Positions 26,809 to 34,995 of a stretch of DNA of 64,000 bases are shown piece after piece; the stretch's first letter is position 1, and every line of letters starts with the position of its first letter. Both the position numbers and the translations under genes were made by a program. The stretch is from JAEUWI01 sp942492815. Its GTDB lineage: Bacteria > Hydrogenedentota > Hydrogenedentia > Hydrogenedentales > JAEUWI01. Location: NCBI GenBank assembly GCA_942492815.1, contig OW818658.1, forward strand, positions 2,418,001 through 2,482,000. The letters are read 5' to 3'. Under the pieces are notes generated by a model. That model worked only from the letters and a program-made list of their open reading frames with translations. It was not told the DNA's origin and searched no databases.

Positions 26809-29800
26809 ATGCGAGAGACAGCAAGGGGAAGTAAGCGCGACTTCACCCGCTCCATGCGCGATTGGCACTGTGCCTTGAAATCACACCGTTTGGCGAGTCG
26901 CGGCGCGCTCTCTCGCGACCTGCTTGTCACACTGGGCCTGCTCGCGGTCGGGATGCTCATCTCAGCTATTGCCCTGCTCGCCTCGGACGATGATAGTCTG
27001 GTCTGGACTGTACTCGCGGGCGCGGCCTCCGCAAGCCTCTTCTGGCTTCTGCTGAGCCTGTACAGCACGCGCGCCCGCAAGCGGACCGAGGATTCGCTTA
27101 ACAAAGATTTGACGCGCTACCACACCCTGCTCGAAACCGTCAGCGATGGTATCCACGTGATCAATGAGGAGGGCGACCTCATGGAGGCCAGCGCCTCCTT
27201 CTACCGCATGCTCGGCTATGCACCGCAGGACCCCGCCCTTCGGCACATCTCCGATTGGGAGGCACGGTGGGCCACCGGAGAGTTCCGCCCGTTGATCGCC
27301 GGCGGGCTGGAGCACTCACACTGCTTTGAAACCCGCCACCGATGCCAGGACGGGGGCTTCATTGATGTGGAAATCAACATGAGAGGCATCACGATCGAGG
27401 GGAAGCCCTTCCTCTATGCCTCCTCGCGCGACATCACCGAGCGCAAGCGGATGCTGGAAAATCTCAGCAAGCTCTCCAAGGCCGTCGACCAGAGCCCCGT
27501 TTCCATCGTCATCACCAATCTGGTCGGCGATATCGAGTATGTCAATCCCAAGTTTACGGAGATTACCGGCTACACCCCCGAGGAGGCACTCGGCCAGAAT
27601 CCCCGCGTCCTGAAGTCCGGCGACAAGGCCCCTGAGGAGTACCGCGAACTCTGGGACGATATCACCGCGGGCAAGGAATGGCGCGGGGATTTCTGCAACA
27701 AGAAGAAGAGCGGCGAAGTCTACTGGGAGCGGGCCCTGATCTCGCCGATTCGGGATGGCGCCAACACGATCACCCACTTCCTGGCGATCAAGGAAGATAT
27801 TACCGCGAGCCGGCGCACGGAAATCGCGCTCCGGGAAAGCGAGGCCCGACTGCGCTCCATCACGGACGCCGCAAGGGATGCCATACTCATGATGACCCCG
27901 GATGGGGAGATCTCCTTCTGGAACCCCGCAGCCGAGCGTATTCTCGGCTATTCGTGGGCCGAAGCCTTCGGGCAGGATTTCCAATCCCTCATCGCGCCCC
28001 AGCACTACCACACCGCCCTCCAGGTCTCTCTACCGGCCTTGCTGAAAGAGGGGCAGGGCACTTCCGCGGGCAAGACCCTCGATCTCGAAGTGCGCCGTAA
28101 AGATGGCGCAGCCATCCCCGTACAACTTTCCCTGTCCGCGATCCAGATCGAGGGCCAGTGGCATGCCGTGGGGCTGCTCCGTGACATCACCGAGCAAAAG
28201 CGCGCGGAGGAGGCCCTGGTCCTTACGAACCACAACCTCGAAGCGGCCACCGTGCGCGCAAACGAGATGGCAATCCGCGCGGAGTCGGCCAGCGCCGCCA
28301 AGAGTGAATTTTTGGCCAACATGAGCCACGAAATCCGAACACCCATGAACGGCGTCATCGGAATGATCGGACTCCTCATGGATACCGAACTCGACGCCGA
28401 GCAGCGGCGCTATGCCGAGATCGTGCGCGCCAGCGGCGAATCCCTTCTGGGCCTGCTCAACGACATTCTCGACTTCTCCAAGATCGAAGCGGGCCGGCTC
28501 GATCTCGAGTTGCTCGACTTTGACCTGCTGAGCCTGCTGGATGATTTCGCGGCCACCCTCGCCACCCGTGCCCATGAGAAGAAACTGGAACTCTATTGCG
28601 CCGCGGACCCGGAGGTCCCCGTGTTCCTCCGGGGAGACCCCGGCCGGCTCCGCCAGGTCCTCCACAACCTCGCAAGCAATGCCCTCAAATTCACCGAGTC
28701 CGGCGACGTAGTAATCCGCGTATCCATGGAGGAAGACCGCGAAGCCGACGCCACCCTCCGCTTCACGGTTCGAGACACCGGAATCGGCATCGCGGAGGAG
28801 AAGAAAGGCATTCTCTTCGATAAGTTCAGCCAGGTGGACGCATCAACCACGCGCGTCTACGGCGGCACCGGACTGGGGCTTGCCATTTCGAAGCAATTGG
28901 CCGAATTAATGGGCGGCGAGATCGGCGTGGACAGCGTCCCCGGTGTCGGTTCCACGTTCTGGTTCACCGCCCGCCTCGGCAAGCAGCCCCCGGAGGCAAT
29001 ACAGGCCGCCCCGCCGCCCCCGGAGCTTCACGGCGTGCGCGCGCTGGTCGTGGACGACAATGAAACAAGCCGCGAGATTCTCACCACCCGCCTGACCTCC
29101 TGGGGCATGCGACCGGATCCGGCGGAAAACGGGGAGCGGGCGCTGGCGCTACTTTTTCAGGCGGTAGACGACCAGGATCCTTACCGCATTGCCGTGGTCG
29201 ACATGCAGATGCCCGAGATAGATGGGGCCGCCCTCGGGCGGATGATCCGGGCGGATGCGCGGCTGGCCGATACCAAGATGGTCATGTTGACCTCGCTGGG
29301 CTCGCGAGGGGATGCACGGCACTTTCAGGAGATCGGATTCTCCGGCTACGCCACCAAGCCGATTCAGCACCAGGAATTGCGGGCCGTTCTGTCCCTCGTC
29401 CTCTCCGGAGAAACCGGCGCGGACGCGGCGTCGCGTCCCATCACCACGCGCCATACGGCCCGGGAAACAGCCCAGCGATTCCAGGGGCGCAAGGCCCGCA
29501 TCCTGCTCGTGGAAGACAACATTACCAACCAGCGGGTCGCCCTCGGCATCCTGAAACGCCTGGGTCTGAGCGCCGATGCGGTCGCCAACGGCGCGGAAGC
29601 GGTCCGGGCACTCGAAACCCTGCCTTACGATGTCGTCCTCATGGACGTGCAGATGCCCGAAATGGACGGGCTTGAGGCCACCCGACTGATCCGCGATCCC
29701 CGCTCGGCGGTGCCCGACCATCAAATCCCCATCATCGCCATGACAGCCCATGCCCTCCAGGGCGACCGGGACAACTGCCTGAGCGCGGGAATGAGCGATT

Positions 29801-30282
29801 ATGTATCCAAGCCCGTCTCCCCGCAGGCCCTCGCCGCCGCATTGGAAAAATGGCTGCCGCCGGATATCGCAACACGCCCTGTCGGCAAGCTGAAAGCCCC
29901 GGGAACGGCCGCCAAAGACGAGCAGGCCAGGCGCGCTGAGCTACCCGTCTTTGACCGCAAAGGTATGATGTCGCGCCTCATGGACGATGCCGAGATCGCC
30001 GCAAGTGTGGCCGTCTGCTTTCTGGAGGACATGCCCCGCCAGCTTCAGATAGTGCGGGATTATCTGGACTCGGGCAACCTGTCCGGCATCCAGCGCCAGG
30101 CCCACACCATCAAGGGAGCCTCGTCCAACGTTGGCGGTATGGCCCTCTGTGCGGTCGCCGCTGACCTGGAAAAGGTGAGTGCGCTGGATACCGCCCACGA
30201 TCAGATCGACAGAATGGCGTTTGAGTTCGAGCGCCTCAAAGAGGTCCTGCTGCAAGACCTGGCGCGACCAGAAGAGACCTAG
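26809..30282 (+). CDS. Hybrid histidine kinase: 2 TM, 3 PAS, HisKA, HATPase, 2 receivers, HPt
   Basis: About 1157 residues. Two TM helices (39-60, 65-86) with almost no periplasmic loop, three PAS domains (about 105-220, 225-345, 350-470), HisKA with His507 in MSHEIRTPMNG, HATPase (610-725), receiver 1 (Asp798), receiver 2 (Asp946) and a C-terminal HPt with His1099 in AHTIKGAS. This BarA/ArcB-like layout allows an internal His-Asp-His relay. The reading frame extends upstream to a TTG at 26776 inside the IS3 right end; the first ATG outside the IS is only six bases away, so the original N-terminus or promoter may have been replaced by the insertion. A receiver protein follows after 231 bases. 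Confidence 0.92.
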   Translation: MRETARGSKRDFTRSMRDWHCALKSHRLASRGALSRDLLVTLGLLAVGMLISAIALLASDDDSLVWTVLAGAASASLFWLLLSLYSTRARKRTEDSLNKDLTRYHTLLETVSDGIHVINEEGDLMEASASFYRMLGYAPQDPALRHISDWEARWATGEFRPLIAGGLEHSHCFETRHRCQDGGFIDVEINMRGITIEGKPFLYASSRDITERKRMLENLSKLSKAVDQSPVSIVITNLVGDIEYVNPKFTEITGYTPEEALGQNPRVLKSGDKAPEEYRELWDDITAGKEWRGDFCNKKKSGEVYWERALISPIRDGANTITHFLAIKEDITASRRTEIALRESEARLRSITDAARDAILMMTPDGEISFWNPAAERILGYSWAEAFGQDFQSLIAPQHYHTALQVSLPALLKEGQGTSAGKTLDLEVRRKDGAAIPVQLSLSAIQIEGQWHAVGLLRDITEQKRAEEALVLTNHNLEAATVRANEMAIRAESASAAKSEFLANMSHEIRTPMNGVIGMIGLLMDTELDAEQRRYAEIVRASGESLLGLLNDILDFSKIEAGRLDLELLDFDLLSLLDDFAATLATRAHEKKLELYCAADPEVPVFLRGDPGRLRQVLHNLASNALKFTESGDVVIRVSMEEDREADATLRFTVRDTGIGIAEEKKGILFDKFSQVDASTTRVYGGTGLGLAISKQLAELMGGEIGVDSVPGVGSTFWFTARLGKQPPEAIQAAPPPPELHGVRALVVDDNETSREILTTRLTSWGMRPDPAENGERALALLFQAVDDQDPYRIAVVDMQMPEIDGAALGRMIRADARLADTKMVMLTSLGSRGDARHFQEIGFSGYATKPIQHQELRAVLSLVLSGETGADAASRPITTRHTARETAQRFQGRKARILLVEDNITNQRVALGILKRLGLSADAVANGAEAVRALETLPYDVVLMDVQMPEMDGLEATRLIRDPRSAVPDHQIPIIAMTAHALQGDRDNCLSAGMSDYVSKPVSPQALAAALEKWLPPDIATRPVGKLKAPGTAAKDEQARRAELPVFDRKGMMSRLMDDAEIAASVAVCFLEDMPRQLQIVRDYLDSGNLSGIQRQAHTIKGASSNVGGMALCAVAADLEKVSALDTAHDQIDRMAFEFERLKEVLLQDLARPEET

Positions 30283-30513
30283 AGGAAGACTTCTGCGGGG
30301 CGTAGACGCGTTCCTTCCTCGCCTGAGTCCTGGTGCGCACTGCAATCCTATAACGGAGCAATGCCGCACCGTCATGATGAATTGCACACGCGTGAGGTGA
30401 TAGGCTGGAAGGCAGAGTTCGAGCGAAGAAATGCCGCCACTTATTCCCGACTCCGGGTACCGGGGCACCACGTCGCCCCGGCACACGTGTTGATTCATGA
30501 AAGTAGTTAGCTG

Positions 30514-31149
30514 ATGCGTATTTTGATAGCCGAAGATGACCTCACCTCCCGCACCGTGCTGGAAGCCGTGCTGAAAAAAGAGGGCCACGAAGTCGTGACC
30601 GCCGCAAACGGCGGGGAGGCCTGGGCCCTGATGCAGCGCTCCGACGCGCCATCACTCGCCATTCTCGACTGGATGATGCCGGAAATGGACGGCCCGGAGC
30701 TTGCCCGCCGGATTCGGGGCCACCAGTCCCAGCGCCATGTCTATATCATCATGCTGACGACCAAAGACGACAAATCCGACATCGTCGCGGCCCTCGAAGC
30801 CGGCGCAGACGACTACCTGACGAAGCCCTTCGACACCGGCGAACTCCGCGCCCGGGTCGACGTGGGTCGACGCACCATCGCGCTGCAGGAGGCCCTGGCC
30901 GACCAGGCCGAAGAATTGCGCAAGGCCCTCGATGAGATCAAGACCCTGAGCGGCATCATCCCCATTTGCGCGACCTGCAAGAAAATTCGCGACGACAACG
31001 GCTACTGGAACCAGGTGGAAGTCTACATCCGCAACCACTCCGATGCCTCCTTCTCCCACGGCATCTGTCCGGATTGCATGGCAAAGTTCGAGGAACAGCT
31101 CCGACAGGAGAAGACCGAGCCGGATCAGAGCGAAGATGGTGGACCCTGA
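30514..31149 (+). CDS. Response regulator with C-terminal zinc-finger-like tail
   Basis: A 211-residue protein. Receiver domain at 1-120 with DWMMPEMDG (acceptor Asp near 52) and KPFDTGELRARV. A short coiled coil (about 130-145) leads to IPICATCKKIRDDNGYWNQVE and SHGICPDCMAKF, a conserved tail with two CxxC pairs found on many single-receiver proteins. There is no classic DNA-binding or catalytic output domain, so output is probably by protein contact. The upstream hybrid kinase is the natural phosphodonor candidate. Confidence 0.88.
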   Translation: MRILIAEDDLTSRTVLEAVLKKEGHEVVTAANGGEAWALMQRSDAPSLAILDWMMPEMDGPELARRIRGHQSQRHVYIIMLTTKDDKSDIVAALEAGADDYLTKPFDTGELRARVDVGRRTIALQEALADQAEELRKALDEIKTLSGIIPICATCKKIRDDNGYWNQVEVYIRNHSDASFSHGICPDCMAKFEEQLRQEKTEPDQSEDGGP

Positions 31150-31192
31150 GTCCTTCGGTGATGGCGAAGGGCTTTAATGGAGGGCACGAGAG

Positions 31193-31729
31193 ATGACCGA
31201 CCTTCTGATTGGACGAATCAGCTTCCTCCGTTTTTTGTTTGACGGATTCTGTCTAGCGAGAACATTGCCACGGCTTCTGGCGATGCAGTTCTGTGTAATG
31301 AGTGGCACGGCCCTCGGTGTGCTTTCCTGGCGTTGGGGCGGTGGATCCTCTGAGGGGTTAGTATTACCCTCCATTCTGGGCATTCTTTTCGTGGCCTTCG
31401 TGCTCTGGGCCTTCCAGCTTGGTCGCCTGGGCCTGTTCTGTCCATTCCCCGTTTGCCGACGGGGAAAGTGTAGTACATTGCGGGACTACACGTGGGATGT
31501 TCGAACGATCTACGGAAGAGTGGGATGGGGATGCTACGTTTACCGGTGCAGTTGTGATGACCATTACTTTCGTCGCGGAAAGCGATTCATGGAGATTGTC
31601 CCTCCTGACGATTTGGAAGCGTCGGGAGACATCGTCATAACGGAAGAAGACACGCGCCCATACAAGCGATTGACCGGATTTCGCCAGTGGAGCGACGAAC
31701 ATGAACCAGTAGGCCACGATACCGCGTGA
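31193..31729 (+). CDS. Unknown membrane protein with Cys-rich C-terminal segment
   Basis: A 178-residue protein with hydrophobic segments at about 22-45 and 55-75 and a cytoplasmic-type tail containing CPFPVCRRGKCSTLRDYTWD and GCYVYRCSCDDHYFRRG, whose cysteines could bind metal. No family recognised. GGAGGGC lies about ten bases before the ATG. Base composition is AT-richer than the preceding signalling genes. Confidence 0.6.
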   Translation: MTDLLIGRISFLRFLFDGFCLARTLPRLLAMQFCVMSGTALGVLSWRWGGGSSEGLVLPSILGILFVAFVLWAFQLGRLGLFCPFPVCRRGKCSTLRDYTWDVRTIYGRVGWGCYVYRCSCDDHYFRRGKRFMEIVPPDDLEASGDIVITEEDTRPYKRLTGFRQWSDEHEPVGHDTA

Positions 31730-31839
31730 CAGACAGAGAATGTGACGAGTCTGCTACCGATGCCGTACCTTGTCCTCGTTCCCAAGCTCCGCTCTTGTCA
31801 CTACCCATAAGTTTCGCCAGATGGCAGTCTATTGTTTTA

Positions 31840-31933
31840 GTCCCGAAGGGACGTCATATCGTAGCCCAGGGTGGAGCGAGGTACGAGCGAAACCCTGGGT
31901 ATTATGGAAAAATATCACTAGCCCCAGCGGGGC
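31840..31933. repeat. Three-hairpin intergenic repeat
   Basis: In the 380-base gap after the previous gene: GTCCCGAAGGGAC (31840-31852), CCCAGGGT pairing with ACCCTGGG (31865-31872/31892-31899), and GCCCCAGCGGGGC (31921-31933). The layout resembles an intergenic repeat type I associate with planctomycete-like genomes. No gene supported in 31730-32110; short reading frames here run through the repeats. Confidence 0.6.
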
Positions 31934-32110
31934 GGCATAGAAGAACAGGCGAAATCATCCCCGGCTTTCTATGCCATCCCTATGGGCACTGGCATGAGCG
32001 AGATGTTGCCCAACAACAACTGTTGACTCTGCGGGAGTCGGTGGATAAGCTTGCGCTGAGAGTGAGTCTATGCCGAGTTTGAGCCAAGCACAGCTACTGG
32101 AGGTAAAGAA

Positions 32111-33040
32111 TTGCTGGGACACTTGAAGAATCTACTTAATCGCGCGGATCGAACTGAAAACTCTACAGTATATCGTGGAAGGGTCAACATACTCAGTCTG
32201 GTCATATTGGAGTCGGTACTTTGCGCAATGATATTCGTGGTGTTCTGGGTATACGTCCATGAACTCCAATTCGGGTCGAAGATTGAATTGCGTTATTGGT
32301 ACATTCTACTTTATCTCGTGGGACTTCTGATAGCGCTCGGATATCAAGTGAGCCTCTTTGGATATGGGCTGTTGTGCTATGCGGCCCTAGTGATTCGTGG
32401 ACTCTACTCAAATCGGACCCTCGTTAACTTCATCGAAAGCTCAGAGATTGACGACGCAGATATCGACAATCTGCGCTACTTTTCGATTCTACGCCTACGC
32501 ATTGGAAAGCGAAGGCTTTCGATACCCTCGTTTATTGGATGTTTTGGTGAAATACTGGAGGTGGTCCGACGGGATAGACGCTTGCGGGCAGGAATGGTTA
32601 GCGTCCATTCGTTGGAAAGTATGGGGGTCTGCAATGATGTCCGGGCGGTAGCTGCGACGATTCTTCTCAGCAATACCGTTCTGCCTGTCATTGCGGCTGC
32701 ACACCTGACTTTCCACGACGATTGGACGATGCGACAGATTCTATTTGCCATGGTCGGTATTATTGTGGTCTTTCTCAAGATTGTACTCCCAATGTTCTGT
32801 CGTAGCTTTCTGGAGTATAGATACGTTCAGGGAGAGGGGTTGATTCGATCGTTCTTTGGGGGAAGCATGGATGTAGTCCCTGTCGAGAATTGTCCGATGG
32901 AGTTCCTCTCAATAGCGTTTAGATTCCACAGGGCACCTGATGTGTGGAACATCTATCAGTATCAAATGAAGCTACCTTTGCCGGTGCTGGAACTACTACT
33001 TGACTTGAAATCTACTGCATCCAAAAGCATTCAGCACTAA
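32111..33040 (+). CDS. Unknown four-TM membrane protein
   Basis: A 309-residue protein starting with TTG; GGAGGT lies six bases before it, which decides the start. TM segments at about 28-50, 60-90, 190-210 and 220-240; between them is a soluble stretch (95-185) of mixed charge. The composition is clearly AT-richer than the flanking kinase and retron genes, suggesting acquisition. No family recognised and no catalytic motif seen. Confidence 0.6.
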   Translation: MLGHLKNLLNRADRTENSTVYRGRVNILSLVILESVLCAMIFVVFWVYVHELQFGSKIELRYWYILLYLVGLLIALGYQVSLFGYGLLCYAALVIRGLYSNRTLVNFIESSEIDDADIDNLRYFSILRLRIGKRRLSIPSFIGCFGEILEVVRRDRRLRAGMVSVHSLESMGVCNDVRAVAATILLSNTVLPVIAAAHLTFHDDWTMRQILFAMVGIIVVFLKIVLPMFCRSFLEYRYVQGEGLIRSFFGGSMDVVPVENCPMEFLSIAFRFHRAPDVWNIYQYQMKLPLPVLELLLDLKSTASKSIQH

Positions 33041-33100
33041 TCAGACTTCCTTTGTGCTCGAATGCCCTGTCTGGCCATCCCCTTGGGGGAAAAGGCCATC

Positions 33101-33188
33101 TTGACCCCATCTCAATTCCGCCGTATACTTTTCTTACCTCCCTTGGCGACGTCCCGATTCAGAATTTGGGTCAACGTCTTGACAACCA
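33101..33188 (+). promoter_or_regulatory. Promoter and leader, copy A of the retron upstream element
   Basis: TTGACC (33101-33106), exactly 17 bases, TATACT (33124-33129): a near-consensus sigma-70 promoter. The 65 bases from the -10 onward align without gaps to the sequence before the retron reverse transcriptase, about 72% identical, ending CAACCA in both. GTCAA/TTGAC (33170-33183) can form a small hairpin. It drives the two-TM gene at 33246. Immediately upstream, CCCC/GGGG within TGGCC...GGCCA (33072-33098) forms a hairpin. Confidence 0.75.
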
Positions 33189-33245
33189 TGCATGCAGGCA
33201 TCTATGGAAGCAAGCGACTATACTACTGTGCGACACAACGAAGCG

Positions 33246-33821
33246 ATGCCAGGAATAAGAAAAGACCCGCACTCGACTGTCGGCCTTGCCCTCGCCAGTG
33301 TGGCATTGATCGGCATGCTGCTTGTCCTGTTGGGATTTCAGATTGTACCCCGACTTCTGGACAAATCCGAATTTTTGCAGGCACAGAAAAATGTAGAATA
33401 TCTCTACGTCGCAGTTTTATTTGTTGCAGTGAATTGGGCAGGAGTTTTGGCGGCATATCTTCTCCTAAAAAGCATGGAGTCCATCTCACTGACTCATAAA
33501 TACTGCGAGACGCGTGGAATCACGGGGCGTCGTCATCGTATGCAGTGGAAGGAAATCAGAAGAGTCCGATACAGTCTGATTCGAGGCTGCATAGAATTCC
33601 ACTCGGATGATAATGTCGCTCGTATATACAATGTATTTGCAATGCCTCGTGAAGCCGTTTCCTACATACTATCGAGGCCACAACAGGGCGTTGCTCGAAC
33701 CGAATCGATCAAGGTACTGGAACGTGAAACTCTTACCGGTGGGTGCCGACATCCTTTCTACGGTGGAGGCGGTCTGCCAATACTTAGTGCCCTGGTTTGT
33801 GCTCTTCGCTCACGGCTGTGA
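33246..33821 (+). CDS. Two-TM protein with PH-like domain, retron-linked
   Basis: About 191 residues. TM1 at about 10-35 and TM2 at about 52-75 are separated by a short charged loop. A beta-rich region follows (RMQWKEIRRVRYSLIRGCIEFHS) resembling the PH-like fold of bacterial bPH membrane proteins. The ATG at 33246 is preferred over one at 33192 since it fits the leader and the TM onset; neither has a strong Shine-Dalgarno. It is expressed from copy A of the retron promoter/leader and lies 250 bases before the retron reverse transcriptase. Two-TM proteins serve as effectors in some retrons (e.g. Ec48), so an effector role is a reasonable but unproven guess. AT-richer than the RT gene. Confidence 0.6.
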   Translation: MPGIRKDPHSTVGLALASVALIGMLLVLLGFQIVPRLLDKSEFLQAQKNVEYLYVAVLFVAVNWAGVLAAYLLLKSMESISLTHKYCETRGITGRRHRMQWKEIRRVRYSLIRGCIEFHSDDNVARIYNVFAMPREAVSYILSRPQQGVARTESIKVLERETLTGGCRHPFYGGGGLPILSALVCALRSRL

Positions 33822-33832
33822 TCCACGGCATC

Positions 33833-33852
33833 AAGAGATTTGGCAATCTCTT
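33833..33852 (+). terminator. Hairpin after the two-TM gene
   Basis: AAGAGATT-TGGC-AATCTCTT is a perfect 8-bp stem with a TGGC loop, 11 bases after the stop. No T-run follows, so it may be a processing or weak termination signal. Confidence 0.45.
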
Positions 33853-33869
33853 AGCGCTTGTGCCCCCCC

Positions 33870-33898
33870 TTGACGAGATACCCATCCAGCCGTATACT
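33870..33898 (+). promoter_or_regulatory. Retron promoter, copy B
   Basis: TTGACG (33870-33875), 17 bases, TATACT (33893-33898). Same spacing and same GCCG before the -10 as copy A 769 bases upstream. Transcription would start near 33905. Confidence 0.75.
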
Positions 33899-33904
33899 TC
33901 CCTT

Positions 33905-34071
33905 ACCCGCTCTGGCGGCGTCCCAATGCAGGACGTGGGTTGATGTTTCGTCAACCAGGCTACCAGGCCTTCGGTGAAAGTTCGTGCACTCGTCGCACGA
34001 GTGGCAGGGCGGGTTTGGCGCCGGAGCAATCCGGCGCCACTGTTCATTCAAGTGCTCGGGAGGAATTCGGT
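33905..34071 (+). ncRNA. Candidate retron msr-msd RNA
   Basis: The 167 bases between promoter copy B and the reverse transcriptase hold three strong hairpins: GGTTGA/TCAACC (33938-33956), CACTCGT-CGC-ACGAGTG (33987-34003) and a 10-bp perfect stem TGGCGCCGGA-GCAA-TCCGGCGCCA (34016-34039) closed by a GNRA-type loop. Position, size and structure fit a retron template RNA. I cannot assign the branching guanosine or the a1/a2 repeats with confidence; one weak pair is AGCGCTTG (33853-33860) with CAAGTGCT (34049-34056), but the first of these lies upstream of the inferred start. Confidence 0.6.
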
Positions 34072-34953
34072 ATGTCCCTCTTTTCATGGCTGACGGGTGG
34101 GGGAGGGCGAACTCCGGAGGAGCTGGCGGCGCGGGTCGGACTGCCCTTGTCCGAACTGGAGGCGGTGCCCATTCGCTACCACGCCTTCGAACTGCCCAAG
34201 CGCAGCGGGGGCACGCGCACCATCCACGCGCCGGACCCCACACTGAAAAGCGTCCAGCGCCAGATTTACCGCCGCGTGCTGAAGCGTCTGCCTGTCCATG
34301 CCGCTGTTACCGGCTTCCGCCCCGGCTATTCCATCGCGAGCAACGCCGCGTGCCACACGGGTCAGGCGGTCGTCGTGCGGATGGACATCAAGGACTTCTT
34401 CGGATCCACCACGGCCAAGCGCGTCGAAAAGTACTTTCGCCACGTGGGCTGGAACAAAGCCGCCGCTGCGTTGCTCACGCGCCTGTGTACCCACGAAGGC
34501 GCCCTGCCCCAGGGCGCGCCGACGAGTCCGGTGCTGGCCAACGCCGTAAACTTCCAGATGGACGCGCGCCTCGTCGGACTCGCCCGAATGTACGGCGCGG
34601 TATACACGCGCTATGCGGACGACCTCACATTTTCCTTCGCCGAGGATAAGCACGACAGCGTCGAGCACATCATCTACTGCACGAAGGGCATTGTCCTGGA
34701 TTGTGGCGGCTACAAACTCCACCAGAAGCGCAAGCTCCGCATCCGCCGGCGACATCAGCAGCAGAACGTGACCGGACTCGTGGTCAACGAGCGCATCGCC
34801 CTGCCACGCAAGACCCGCCGCTGGCTCCGCGCGGTCGATCACCGAATGCAGCATGGGGGAGAGGCCACCCTCACCCCGCAGCAGCGCCAGGGCTGGGCCG
34901 CGCTGGAACACATGATCGTCGCCCATCGTGATCCTACGATGCAGGCGAGGTGA
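34072..34953 (+). CDS. Retron-type reverse transcriptase
   Basis: A 293-residue RT, the usual retron length, with no fused domain. Diagnostic motifs: GFRPGYSIASNAACH (retron NAxxH, Asn91), VVRMDIKDFF (first catalytic Asp), LPQGAPTSPVLAN, YTRYADDLTFSF (YADD, Tyr181) and QNVTGLVVNE (the retron VTG motif in region Y, Val233). It would copy the upstream RNA into branched msDNA. The start at 34072 has GGGAGGA seven bases upstream; the frame extends back to 33940, but that stretch is the structured RNA. No effector gene follows; the next gene is a nitrilase-like hydrolase on the other strand. Confidence 0.92.
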   Translation: MSLFSWLTGGGGRTPEELAARVGLPLSELEAVPIRYHAFELPKRSGGTRTIHAPDPTLKSVQRQIYRRVLKRLPVHAAVTGFRPGYSIASNAACHTGQAVVVRMDIKDFFGSTTAKRVEKYFRHVGWNKAAAALLTRLCTHEGALPQGAPTSPVLANAVNFQMDARLVGLARMYGAVYTRYADDLTFSFAEDKHDSVEHIIYCTKGIVLDCGGYKLHQKRKLRIRRRHQQQNVTGLVVNERIALPRKTRRWLRAVDHRMQHGGEATLTPQQRQGWAALEHMIVAHRDPTMQAR

Positions 34954-34995
34954 ACACGCAACGGGCTCTCGATGCCTTGCCGGGTTGGCGTCGGC

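Noticed and set aside
33062..33499. 145-codon frame overlapping the two-TM gene
   Set aside because: Runs through the duplicated promoter/leader, has no domain features, and the overlapping frame has clear TM helices.
33940..34071. N-terminal extension of the reverse transcriptase
   Set aside because: In frame, but it covers the structured RNA; the ATG at 34072 has a good ribosome site and begins at conserved sequence.
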